Assembly (NCBI GenBank): GCA_030512335.1 | Contig: JAULSU010000002.1 | Location: forward strand, 5,766,001 to 5,830,000 | Length of the DNA stretch: 64,000 nt | Direction: 5' to 3' | From: Immersiella caudata | Lineage: Eukaryota > Ascomycota > Sordariomycetes > Sordariales > Lasiosphaeriaceae | Shown: one piece after another, positions 22,403 through 33,882 of the stretch | Layout of the letters: each line of letters begins with the position of its first letter | Numbering within the stretch: the stretch's first letter is position 1 | Position numbers and translations under genes: made by a program | Notes under the pieces: generated by a model | Told to the model about the DNA's origin: nothing | The model's database searches: none | The model's input: the letters and a program-made list of their open reading frames with translations, nothing else

Positions 22403-23812
22403 CTCCGAATATTCCGAACCGCAACCATCGATTTTGCGAGTTAGCAACCTCGCTACCTCTTTCCAACCAAGGAAAACTGTTTGTGAATGGGATTGTCTGT
22501 TTTTACATGTATATACTACTACTTTGCATGCCTCCTTACCAACCGAGGTGGGAGAAGGATCGGGATACGGGTGTTGGACTGGATGACGGGACGCGGTAAT
22601 GATGTCAGGAATACCTATATAGCCTCTTTTGCGCTTTGTCTACCTTTTTCACGTTTACACACCCCTGCACGAAATACCCTTACATCGAGTTGCCCAACAA
22701 ACTTTCCCATAGCTTTCATCCATTGTAGTCTTGAATTTGTGAACTTCATGAATTTCTTCTGCCATCCACTGGATATTGGTAACACCTCCCTAAAGATACA
22801 AGCTTTCCCCAGCAGCATTCTATTTACACGCCTTGCCTTCATGAGCGGCGTCTATACAAACAGACCAGACCAGTGACCAGTGCAAAGAGGTTCATCTCTT
22901 GCCGACAATTAAGCCCTTCTCGTGGCTAGCTACCTTAGCCCGTACCATGCCAACCCCTTGCACTTTCTCCACGGCTCTATCGTCTAATCGGGACTCTCAA
23001 CATGCCCAAGTTGCAGCCCTCACCCCAGGCCAGAGACCTGCGCCGCTAACCTCCTGACAAGTGAAGCGGCCAACTCGACATGAGAAAACATATAGACATT
23101 AACGGATTGGTTCGCAACATCTTCCTTCCAGCCAAGAAAACCCTGAACCTGAGTGAGAGACGAAGATGGGATGACCCGAAACAAGCCAGACTCCCTCCCA
23201 CCGATATCCAACCAACCAACAGCCGTGATCCCTCGGACCAAACAGTGAGAGCGTATGCTAGGAAGTATACCAGACGGCCCGTCCGAGTAAGACGCGAATA
23301 TCACGACAGCTCAGCGGTGACCCAATACCCTCGCACAACTGACACAAGTAGTGAAATAAGAGAAACGCTGAAAATATACAGACCCCGGCAATGCAAATGC
23401 AGGCAAGACAGAATATGGTCAAGAAACGGGAAAAGCAGAGACACCGTCCGTGCAGCTCCAAGAGCATCTTCGCGATTATACGCGAGAAAGATCGGCTCAT
23501 CAGGGGTAGGAGGGGTTGGAACCGTGTCCGACAAGCAAGTGGTAGTGTGGATCCACCACTGTGCTGGTTTGCTGGGGCCACCGGCTGTGTGCCGAGGTTG
23601 CGAAGATTGCCCAACCCGAGATATGTACATCGGCGAGCGGCGACGGGTCCAAAGATGCGTGACGGAAACGTGGAGGGGTATCAAAATATAACTCTAACTC
23701 GATGTCTGCTCGAAACTTGGTAGATATGTGTCGCCATAGCACTCCGAAATGCAGTATCGGGTCACAACCAGCCGAAAATCGCTTGGCGCTTCATCCTTCA
23801 AGGCCCAAGGCG
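22403..23812. other. Convergent 3' intergenic region
   Basis: 1.4 kb between the stops of PCS1 and BST1, presumably two 3' UTRs plus spacer. ORFs such as 23080-23691 plus have no ATG-led family content and overlap opposite-strand frames. I see nothing else. Confidence 0.5.
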
Positions 23813-26800
23813 CTATGGTTCTTTTCCTCGCTTCCGGTCGTCGACATTGCCATCGTACAAGTAGAGGGAGCTGAATCCTGAAAATGGCCAGGAGTCCGAG
23901 GTTGCGTGGACGATCACTAGCCAAGCCGCGACTAGGTTTACCAGATAGTGCAACATGTATGCGTAAGATACGCCATACACGGCAGCGTATATGGAAATAC
24001 CGAAGAGCAGAATACTGGTAAAATGCCGGAAGCGGCTGCTCACCCGAGGGATCATCTTTCCTGTCGTCAAGGTCTCCACCAGGACGATAAATGGCATGAT
24101 GGAGAGAACATTGTGATGCGACGAGAACGGTGTAAGCCATTGAACCGCTAGATTGTGAACCCAGACGACGAGCGTCGGCATGTTAATGGGAAGGATCCAC
24201 AGCATCAAGACCAGAAGCGAGTGGACGTAGTTGTAAAAGTTGGAATTGGCGCTGGAACGCAACTCGGAGGCGATGCGCTGGGCGCGCACAGTTGTCGTCA
24301 ACTGTACCAAGCAGGCCACCAGGTACGCGAACTGGTATGGGATGAAGGTCGACACCAAGAAGAGTAGGATAACGGTTGTGATCATCCGTCTTCGGGGAGA
24401 CGATGACAAAAATGCCGCGGAAGGCCCTGTCCTCCTTCGGTCGTCGTTGCGGGTCCAGCCAGGACGGAAGCTCAGCAAGGTGAAGGCCATGCCAAGCAAC
24501 CATGTGAGAGCGAGAGTGATGTAGTTTAAAACTACACAAACTCCGATGCAGATAAGTCCGATCAGGGGAATAAGGAACCAGAAAAACGGGTCCTGGGTTC
24601 CAATCAGCAAGTCGTTTTGGTGGAAGTCGATCACGGTGGAAGTGCTGTTGTGCCAATGCCAGAAGCTGGCGTTGCCTGCCGGGGCTGGGTTACCCGTCGA
24701 CAGAGACAAGAGAGTGAGGGACGCCAGCATGAGAGGTATCGACTGTCTCAGACACAAGTCTAGGCTTTCGGAGAAGGAGACAAAAACCCCTGAGGTGTCG
24801 TAAATGCGAAACTGTTTCCGTAGTACCATTGCGACGATCAGCAAGGGGAACGCTGCAAAGACAGTGCGGTAACGCATGTACAGCTTTCCCAAGCTACCCA
24901 TGACGTCAATGGTCAGCTTGACGTTGACATTGGAGTCGCAGGTAGGGTCCGTCCAAAATTGAAAGCTGAGGCCATCCTCGGAGGATCGCCGTGTAAGCGG
25001 CGGAGGCACGTATGGAGCAACTCCATGGAGACTGACCGTGACCTGCCTGGCGTTGACGAAGAATTTGGACTCATACGGCTCATTCAGGTATTGCCTCACC
25101 AGGGGTGTGAAGAGTTCGGTATCGTCGCCGCACGACTGGCTGCCGATTTCCAAGTTGTATGCGAGTAAGCTTGATTGCAGTGAAGGAACCTTGATCTCGC
25201 ACATCATTGGTCTTGCTGCGGGGAGCCGAAGTCTCATGCCAAACGAGAGCAGGCGGCGTAAGCTGATATGCCTCGTTCGATGAGACTGAGAGTGGTCGCT
25301 GAACTCAGCAATCACCCAACCAGACGTCGGCGCGGTGGCCTTTTCGACAACAGCGACGAACTGATGCTCCGAGATGTCGTCCAACGCATACTGAAGGTAG
25401 GAGAATGGTGGTACCTCTCGTTCTCCCTCGGAGAAGAATGGATGGCGCGTTGAACGGCTAGATGCGGGCAGAGTAATGACATCAGAGGCAGCATTTTTGC
25501 AGGCCAACCTCGTGGACCCAGTAGCTTCTGCAGAGAGGTCCATATGGCTTGCAAAGACAGTACTGGCCTGGCCGGCTTGCAGGGGGAATACGCTGCAAAA
25601 CAGGACCTCGAGCTTCCCGTTCTCCCCAGGGCTGTCCAGCTTCTGATCAGCCAGAAGCGTGAACTGCTTGATGTTGGGCGATCCCGGCGGGGGAATGGGA
25701 AGCAGGTGGGCGCGTATGGCGCCATTCGTCCCAAGCTTTCGCAAGACTAAGCGCTCGCCTTGCGCGATAATAGAGTTGGAGTTATCCTCGAGTGTGAGGA
25801 GAGTGGTCGGGTCCTTGAGGGGCACGGTCTTCTCCGCCACGGCTTCCATGCCAGTTAGAAACCATCTCTTGAACACCCGCATACGCTCCGCCCTCGGCTT
25901 CGTCTGCGTTGCCCTGTTAACATCCACAACATCGTAGATAGCACGCGAAAGCACCTTGCGGAACTGGTCACACCAGAGAATCGCTTGGTGGTCCATACTC
26001 GTCCACACGTTGGGAACGGTCGTAGTGAAAGCTGTGAATCCATGGGTATCGGGGACGAGAGATTCAACGCTCGCATAATCTGACGGGACAACGGTATCAA
26101 GGCCTCCCCCTGCGATAGAGACAAGCGTGACATGCCACAGAGGGTTGTTGTTCGCCCATTGCTGCGAATATGCACGTCTCCAGTAGTTGTTGATATCTTG
26201 GTAAGTCTTGACAATTTGTCCATCAAATGACACTGGCGGGCGCGCATGGGGAGCCGACATGGTGATAATCGTATTGATCGAATTCGACTGATAGTTGGGC
26301 ATGATGAGCATAGTCCGCGCGACAATGCCACCCATCGAGTGGCCTAGTATGATGACGGACGTCGGGTCCGGTAGATCGGGATCTCGATCGGATACACGGG
26401 GGTCGAGGTAGAGGGAGAGGATGTATCGGATCGCCTCGTTGAGGTATTCAGCCTGGTCGAGCATGGTTTGGCCATGGAAAGCCGTGATGTCCTCATTAAA
26501 ATCGACTGTGAAGAAGTCTAGACTCTGAGCACCCGCCTTCATGGCTTGCTCGTTATGTTGCAACACATCGTGGAAGTAATTGGCCGCCTCGGCGGCGATA
26601 GGGCGCACTTGTTTGTAGCTCCCAGCATTGCCAGGGATGAAGAGAATCGGGACGCCCTTGACCTGCGTAGACACAGCTGATCAGCAAAAAAGCGCGCGAA
26701 AGCGACTTTGCAACAGGAAGGTACCTTTGTGCCATGATCAATGCCCTGCTCCCGATAGAGGTACAGCGAGTATTTGCTCGCGAATCGAGTGTGCTCGGTG

Positions 26801-27318
26801 TCGAAGTCGTCGAGCCTCGCATACCCAGGTCGCATGTACGACATGCGGCAGCCTTTGGGATCCAGCTGTCGCGTGACAGAAGAGTGGAGGACGGCGATCA
26901 AGAACCCGATGCCGAGGATAGTTGCGATAAGAGTGGTGAAAGTGATCGCCCATGGACTTCGCAACCTCGGGCGTCGCCCTGCGAATCTGGACTCCTGTGC
27001 TTTCTCCATCTCCTTGGCCTGGCCCCCATTCGCGGGTAGGAGAGGCGGCGATGCTGTCGAATGCGCGGCGGAACCGAGGGTTTTTATCGACCCATCGCGA
27101 ATATCCGAGGGTTTCCAATTGACGTTGCTGGAGCGCCGATTCCGCGCGGGTGTTGGTCGTTTGTCGGCGCTGCGGCGACGGTCGAGTTTCGTTTGCGGCT
27201 GGTTCGGCGCCGACGACCAGAGATCTATCGCAGGCCGGCTGGGGGGCGGATTGACATAAGGAGCCTCGACAGGAGAATGATCACCGTCTTCTGAGGACCC
27301 TGACGAGCGCCTCCTCAT
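23813..27318 (-). CDS. BST1: GPI inositol-deacylase BST1 (PGAP1-like)
   Basis: Two exons on the minus strand: 27318-26725 and 26662-23813, 1147 aa. The 62-nt intron (GTACCT...CGCAG) joins QGIDHGTK to VKGVPILFIPGNAGSYKQVR, the hallmark start of the PGAP1-like lipase domain. The nucleophile motif GHSMGG places the catalytic serine at about residue 307. A membrane helix lies near residues 115-135 after a disordered basic N-terminus. The C-terminal third has about eight hydrophobic helices. The ER enzyme removes the acyl chain from GPI inositol, which allows efficient export of GPI-anchored proteins and quality control of misfolded ones. Length and architecture match fungal BST1. The ATG at 27318 is preceded by no other convincing start. 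Confidence 0.95.
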
Positions 27319-30055
27319 TCCAGGGGAGGTGTTGCAAGACTTTTGCCACGGGACGGTGGCACAAGGTGTTGTGCTCGCTCAGGTTTCGGATCCGGGATTG
27401 GCCACAAGCGAGGGAAGTTCGAGGGGCGGTTGGAATGCCAGGCATGGACCGACGACGTTTTTCCCGATTGCGGCTTGAGCTTTTTTTTTGTCGCCTGCGT
27501 TTTTAGGTTTTCCTTCCCAGTCGCTCCCCGTGGCTGTCCTTTTTCCGTTCACGGAAGCAAGGCTGGGACCCCAAGCATTCCCACGCGTGGGCAATCGCTG
27601 TCAAGAAAAAAGCAGTTGTCGTGATGGCTGCTGGCGGACATTGGTGGGAGAGGTCGCAGGTGCGGCGCGGCAGGATCGGACAAACAACCTACCACGGCGG
27701 CGGCCACTAACAGCTGCCACCCCCAATTCCACAGGTTGCCCACCCACTTGCAGCGCGCCTGTAATTATTATCGGCCGTGCTTTAGCTTGGAAACAAGCGT
27801 CCACGCTAGTATCGAAGTGGGTCTCCAAGATTGATTTTGAGGTGGGTTCACCACATCGGAACCGAAAGCCACTGAGCCAAAGGGCCCGTGCTTGCGTTGC
27901 AAGCGGAGAAAGTCGCCTGTCGTTCTGGAAACGCTGGAGCCTCCAACAGTGCGCAACGCACCCACAGCTCGGGAAAGTTGACAGCGCGAGATCCCGGGTT
28001 TCGAGCTGTTGGCCTGCGTAGCTGCCAGGCGACAGTACCCAAGGGAGCTGAGCCGGGAGGCAGATTTCGGTGGCACGACAGCCGTGACGGCACTGCAGGG
28101 CTCGGGCACAGGGTTCAACGAATGTTTCAAGTTCCAAATGGGATTCCGGGCTGCGCAAGTAGCGAACGACGAGGCGGGCAAGGCCCAGCAAACGAACGAC
28201 CTGTCAGGAAGAAGAGAGGGAACGCCACAGCACACAGCTTCATCCAATGTTTGAGAGCGGCAGGAGTTATAGATATGCGCACCTCATCCCGTACCGCTGC
28301 GGGCGATTATCGGATGGGTCGTACCACGCTGGATATTGCACACCAACGAGCCGTCCGAGATTTTTCCAGGAGGCAAGCATGATGTTTGTGGGTCATGATA
28401 TTAACCGTTCCCGATACCTACGGACCAGAACACCACTACGCCTACTGCTAATCTATAACGCCTTGTTGGCTGCAGCTTAGACGAACGGTTGGAGCACGAA
28501 GAGGAACACCCGCTGCAATGAAGTTCGTTACGCTTGCCCAACTCAATACCAAGCTTCAAGGGTTCAAACTTAGGGGCTTGCGTGCTTGGCTGCTGCGGGC
28601 CATCGCAACGTCCGGGATGCATTCCTCTGTGTTCACGAACAACAGGATTGCCGTGATGCGGCTGCCAATACTTACAAGAAATAGTATATCACGACTATGG
28701 CAATGGGCTCGGATTACGAATTCCCCAGTCATCCGAGCCATCATTGTGGAACACAGATCACCCTGGATACAGAAGACGATAAGGTGCGGCTCCCGCCTTT
28801 GCGCGCGGTGCTACATAACCGGATTTCCGCGACGTCGTTATCTGGCGACATATTGAGCCAGCCAGCCGCGATCGCCGATGCTTCTGCCAGCTTTTTTGCA
28901 GAGGCAAAATACGCAGCTCTGGCAGCTGAAGTTCGGACTGCAGTAGTGCGGTTAGAGCACAACCAAGTATGCCACTCCATCGGGGCCGCTGTGCGCCTAT
29001 CATGCAAAGGATGCAGCTGCTACCTGCTAGATTCGGGTTCAAGCCGTCGTCAGCACATGCTGGGCATGCGATCTATCGTCTTTTTGTGATGGCGGCGCAT
29101 TGTCTTTCTACTTCCACCAAGCTTTGACGACGTTGTCGGATAGCGGACAACTGAACGTGATGACATAACCTATGATGACAACCGCAGAAGATAAGAAAAG
29201 CCGTAATGTCCTCCTTGGAGGGTTCGAGCGGGTTTGCGTCCCAACGTGCCAGGACCCATTCCCGCCCGTTGGCCGTTTGTGTCCCCACGGGCCACTAATA
29301 ACGTCATAACAGGACGGCTGCACGTCGTTTCAGGCCTCACCCGCTGCCGCCGCGATCATTCTGCCGGTTCCCGGAGATTTCGGGATCTTCGGGGCGAAAG
29401 GACCTGGATCAACAACATCACCCGGGCGTCAGAGGTGCCCGTTTTCGCGAAGATGCACGAAATAGCGCAAGCTGAGCCGAGGGTTCACGAGAAGCACAAC
29501 ACGATGGTTTACTCCGTGCTCATCGCCCTGTGTCCATTAGCTTTGGTGACACAGGCATGAGGCTTGCGAGTCAGACAGCACCTGCTGAAAACCACGGCGC
29601 AGAGCGTGGGGGGCTGGGAGAACTGAGTGTAACAAGGGGAAGGTTTGAGATCCACGTGGGTCGCTGGCCCCTCGCTCCGGCGCTTCTTGAATCAGGCCCG
29701 CAGAGTTCGTGCTCACGCGCCGCAAGAGGCGAGGCAAGGCAAGGCAAGGCGTTCCAGATTCTATGAAATTTCGTCATGAAATTTCGTCCCGAGGCATGGC
29801 ACAAGTAAGCTCGTGGGCGTCCACGCGCGCAGTTTCCAGGGTGGAGGAACGGTGGGGCAAGCGATGGTGGGGGTTGCACCACGACATTACTGGAAAAGCT
29901 CCCGATGTTTTGCCGTCCTGCCTCAACCACACAACAGAGGTAAAGTACCTCCACCAAACAAAGTTGAATGTAGAATGTGGACTCATCATTTCAACGGAAC
30001 TCACAAGATACCCTCTCCATTTCGTTATACATTAAATTACCTAGCACCAAAACAT
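27319..30055. other. Gene-poor region, 2.7 kb
   Basis: No gene could be supported between the BST1 promoter and the stop of the minus-strand membrane-protein gene at 30056. The best ORF (28697-29089 plus) lacks motifs. Small features seen: an (AAGGC)n-like run at 29726-29751 and a perfect tandem 13-mer at 29763-29788. Confidence 0.5.
29763..29788 (+). repeat. Tandem 13-bp duplication containing GAAnnTTC
   Basis: ATGAAATTTCGTC occurs twice head to tail. Each copy contains GAAATTTC, which fits the GAAnnTTC half of a heat-shock element. No gene start lies close downstream on either strand, so a regulatory role is doubtful. Confidence 0.45.
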
Positions 30056-30874
30056 CTATCTATACATGTTCTCCGGAATACTCTTTAACAACACCCCAAA
30101 CTGCTTCAACTCCTCCAACTCCTCCGGACTCCACCCCACGACATTCTGCTTCCCGCTCCAACTCACCACCAACCTCCTAAAATCTCCCAGCATCGCCTCC
30201 CCTTGCTCCGCCATGTACTCCCTCTCCGCCTGCGGCACTTCCGCCGTGTGTTGCATCGCATATATCCCCAGCTGCGCATCATAAAACCTGCGCAGCAGCT
30301 CCGTCCCGCCTTCTACATCCTCGGCCTCTACCCCATCGGTGCGCAAGTTCTTCTCGTAGAGCTCCAGCTCGGTGCGGATGTCGTCATAGTATACGTCTAG
30401 TTCGGCTTCGAACTTGCTGGCGGGGATGAAGCCGCTTCCTGCGGCGCCGTGGCCGAGCTCCAGCCCGTTGCTACCGTCCACAGCCGAAGGACCCGTCCGC
30501 AGGCCCCCGTTAAGTTCTACGCCCTCCGCATCTTCTTCTTCCCCTTCGGCAGGGAGAGTGCTTCCCTTTGGTCTCAGCAAGGTCCCGTTCCGCCAATTCC
30601 ACACCACCCAGCAGAATGCCCATAATATCACGAGCCCAGACGTCGCGCCAAATATGACCTTTTCAATGTCTCGCGAGCCGAAGCTGGCCTGGGATGCGTT
30701 CTCGATGATCAGTGCCCCGGGAGGGAAAGTATAGCTGGAGTCAAGCGGGCCGGGGATGGCGAAGACGTTGGGCGGGAGGGGGCCGATGTTCCAGTCGGAG
30801 GTGCTGAGATTTAGGAGGTGGACCCATTTTATGGGGTCGGTGGTGTAGTAGTTGAGGTCTTTCCAGGAGTTCAT
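30056..30874 (-). CDS. Single-pass membrane protein, unrecognised (272 aa)
   Basis: One exon on the minus strand starting at MNSWKDLNYY (30874). The frame is open further upstream to 30979 but without an ATG. The first ~75 residues hold a possible N-glycosylation site (NLST) and a proline-rich stretch. One strong membrane helix (VIFGATSGLVILWAFCWVVW, about residues 77-96) is followed by an acidic linker and a helical, probably cytosolic C-terminal domain rich in Glu, Tyr and Leu. The topology is probably N-out. The coding strand is C-rich at the 5' end and G-rich over the last ~90 codons. I do not recognise the family; it looks like a conserved fungal hypothetical protein. Confidence 0.75.
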   Translation of the reverse strand: MNSWKDLNYYTTDPIKWVHLLNLSTSDWNIGPLPPNVFAIPGPLDSSYTFPPGALIIENASQASFGSRDIEKVIFGATSGLVILWAFCWVVWNWRNGTLLRPKGSTLPAEGEEEDAEGVELNGGLRTGPSAVDGSNGLELGHGAAGSGFIPASKFEAELDVYYDDIRTELELYEKNLRTDGVEAEDVEGGTELLRRFYDAQLGIYAMQHTAEVPQAEREYMAEQGEAMLGDFRRLVVSWSGKQNVVGWSPEELEELKQFGVLLKSIPENMYR

Positions 30875-31350
30875 TTTGGGGGCTGAGAAGGGGAGGGAGG
30901 AGGTGAGGTGGCAAAAGGGGGTGGTTGATGGCCAGAAAGGGGGGTGCGCTGGCTGGCAGGGTGGTTGACAGGACTTCAAAACGAGGTGAGATGTGGGAAG
31001 TGGGAAGTATTAGGAACTGGCGGTAGGGAGGAGGCTCTTTCTGCCTACCTCTGATACTGCCTCGTGGGTATGTGCAACGCCTAGGTACCTAGGCAAGATG
31101 CAGAAAACGCGGGGTATCCTGCGGAGCTGGCGACATTGCCAACGTGGTGGGTGGCTCAGCCGTTCTAAATCGGACGGTCGAGACAAGGCTGCGAAAAGAT
31201 ACTTTACAACCCCTGGTGGGTGAACAAAACGGTACTTGTGCCCCATACCGCCTTGGCTTGCGCTAATGATGGAAAACCTGAGCTGCTGGTGTTGCTGCTG
31301 CTGCTGCTGCTACAGCCTACAGCCTTTCGCAAGGCTCCCACCGCAACAAA
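30875..31350. other. Intergenic, between two minus-strand genes
   Basis: Promoter of the 272-aa membrane-protein gene and 3' flank of the Hsp70-like gene. Contains a short (CTG)n run near 31290-31310. No gene seen. Confidence 0.5.
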
Positions 31351-33492
31351 TCAGGCAAAAGTGATGGGATCGCAGCTCCCCAACGGAAAACCACCCGCAC
31401 CTGTCCGCCCCATCATGTCGGTGGTTTTACCGCACATCAACCCGATATCCACCCGTTCTTGACTAATGGACACGTCCAGCTGCAACTGGATCAGCTCGTA
31501 CGTCTTGCGGGTCCGCGGGTTTGTCACGGTCTGCGCCACTTGCTGATGCACGTGCGGTGGAATTGTGCCCAGGTGGAAGTCTATCGACACCTCCCGGCGT
31601 GAAACTGGAGAGGCGGTTAGCATTGGGATACCCTGACCGACAGAGCCTTGCCTTGGTGAGGCCTCGGGATCTGAACTCACTGTCAAGATTCGGGCTGAAA
31701 TAGCGCGGGTCGTCGTCAGCAGCGGATACGATGATGGTGACCCTGCCTGCTCGGCTGCTCGAGGGGGCGAGCTTCCTGACAAGTTTGATCGTCCTCTCTG
31801 TTGGCTCATTGTGCTTGATGAGGTCCCCCTTGAAGGCAAACCACTCGATGTGGTCGCAGGCGCGCTCCTCTCCGTCAAGCGAGTCTTTGTATCTCTGCTG
31901 CGGCCCGTGGTCGTACAGGGCGAACCGCTTGGAAATGACAAGACCTAGGTTGTATGGCAGCTGAACAACCGGAGGAGGAACCCTGCAGTTCAGACCAAGG
32001 CCCAGCAAGACGCCGCCGCGCGCTACAGCCGTCCAGCACTCATCGCCCCGCAGCAGCTCGAAGCGCCATGAACTGGCGAGGTCGTTGACGCACTTCTTGA
32101 GGTATTCGCTGTGGGAAAAGCCGCCCGAGAGGAAGATGGACCGGACAGTCAGCCGTTTGCGATCTACCTGCACCAGCTGCTGTTCAATCAGCTGTTTGAT
32201 ACCGTTGATGCAGTCCTGGAACATGACTTCCATGTCCGAGCTGGTGATGAAGAGCTGGCCGCCTTGGATGCCTCTGGATGGGTCGTCGACTTGGCCGATG
32301 TCCGGAGGCAAATCTAGAATGTAACTCCCCCCCGCTTGCCCTGCAGCTGCGCGGCCCTTGAACTCCCGCTTGACGACCTCGAATCGATCCAGCATCATCT
32401 GCTCCCCGCGCTTGAGGACGGTGTGGTTCGCTCGTCCGTACCGCTCTCTGGCTCCTCCTATATTCAGGAGCTTCCTGTAGGCCCCGGGGCTGAGGCGCTG
32501 AGGGAGGAATTCCTGCAGGAAGCAGTTGTCAATCTTGGTCGCTCCGTAAGGCCCGCCTGACACTGCCGTCACTTTGGTGATCTTGAACGGCGAGAGTTGG
32601 TCGATGCGGTATGATACCAGGTCGACGGTTCCGCCGCCAGCGTCGACGACGATGAAGCACTCGCCGACTCGAAGCTGGTGCTCGCTGACAGTGTTCTGGG
32701 CTCTAGCCGCTTGCAACGTGTACTGCGCACATGCTTCCGGCTCGGAGGCGAGGCGGAGATAGCCTGGGCGGACCTTGATGTTCTGGAAGGCGGCTTTGAG
32801 CGCCGAGGTGGCGGCGCGGAAGGTGAGGTTTTTGCCTCGCTCGTCCCAAACGGCGGGGTGCGTGATCACCACGTCCACGGGGAACTGCTCCAGAGACCTG
32901 CTGTCGCGCACGTTCTCAATGTCCAGGCGCACTTGGTGAAGCACCTCCTTGAGGTAGTCGTTGACGATGTCCGCAGAGGTCCGGATCAGGTGCCGTGGAA
33001 TGTCCGATTGCGGTTTGCCCGGGCCAAAGTCGAGCATGTCAGCCTCTTGGAGGGTGTGCTTCATCGACTTGAGCGCATCGAGGCGCGTGGGAACCTCGAG
33101 CTTCAGCTTGGTCCACCGGATGACATAGGCGCTGTTGCCGACGTCGTAGCCCCATTTTTGGCTGGAACTCGACGAGTATGTGAGGACGGACGGCACTTTG
33201 GCCCCGATGCCGCCAACCCAGTCCCGTACGACTCTGATATCGGAGAATTTGGAATTCGGGCCCTGAGCGAGGATCCACGCCGCTCCTGCCGTGACAAAAG
33301 TCCAGTCATCAGCCGAGAGACACCAGTTGGGTATAATATCGGAATATTTTGCTTACCAGTGTAGGTGGTGCCGTAGTCGATGCAGATCACATATCGGGGA
33401 TAAGTGTCGCTAGAGACGTTGTCGAAATGTTGCGTGTGCGAGTCACCCAGGGACTCGGACATGGCGCTGACGGATCCCTCAGGGGCGGCCAT
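31351..33492 (-). CDS. Divergent Hsp70-like ATPase
   Basis: Three exons on the minus strand: 33492-33357, 33285-31681 and 31604-31351, 664 aa. Introns are 71 nt (GTAAGC...GGCAG) and 76 nt (GTGAGT...TCCAG, with a GCTAAC branch site). The actin-like ATPase motifs are present: phosphate-1 IDYGTTYTG (residues ~38-46, completed by splicing), phosphate-2 VVDAGGGTVDLVSY, and the adenosine motif LSGGFSHSEYL. The rest diverges strongly from canonical Hsp70. There is no EEVD tail and no standard substrate-binding domain; the C-terminal ~120 residues form a short beta-rich region instead. This matches the fungal HSPA12-like/Hsp70-like group, which is often multi-copy and of unknown client range. It is divergently transcribed from the coiled-coil gene at 33883. 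Confidence 0.88.
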
Positions 33493-33882
33493 CTGGAGAG
33501 TTGCGAGTCGTATGGATGGCCTCGTACGGAGAGTGTGTTTTCGATGAATAGTATGGGGCGGGGATGGTCATATTTGAGCGCTGTTGGGATCTTCGGTAGC
33601 TTGGTGTGCCCGACACTGTCTGGGGGGTGGACATAGAGGTAATGTGCGAATAGCCCAAGGGGGGGGGAGGGGAGTTGAGGCTGCGCCCTGAAAATCCCCC
33701 TCCCCTCTAGACCAGGCTGCAGGTCCAACATCTCATTTTCTCGTCAATGGATTCCAGTCGAGCATTCTCGGAAATCGTCTTTTCCATAATTTCTCGAGAG
33801 GACTCTTTGATGCCAACGCTACGTCTGTCGCTTGCCTTGCATTGACCGCCTGGGCTCCAGAAGCAAGCTGAAATACCATACA
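33493..33882. promoter_or_regulatory. Short bidirectional promoter
   Basis: Only 390 bases separate the ATGs of the Hsp70-like gene (minus) and the coiled-coil gene (plus). Both promoters must lie here or overlap the genes. A poly-G run lies at 33660-33670. No specific factor site could be assigned. Confidence 0.5.

Noticed and set aside
28697..29089. 130-codon plus-strand ORF with Ala-rich helix
   Set aside because: No family content, promoter signal or splice partner; opposite-strand ORFs overlap it.
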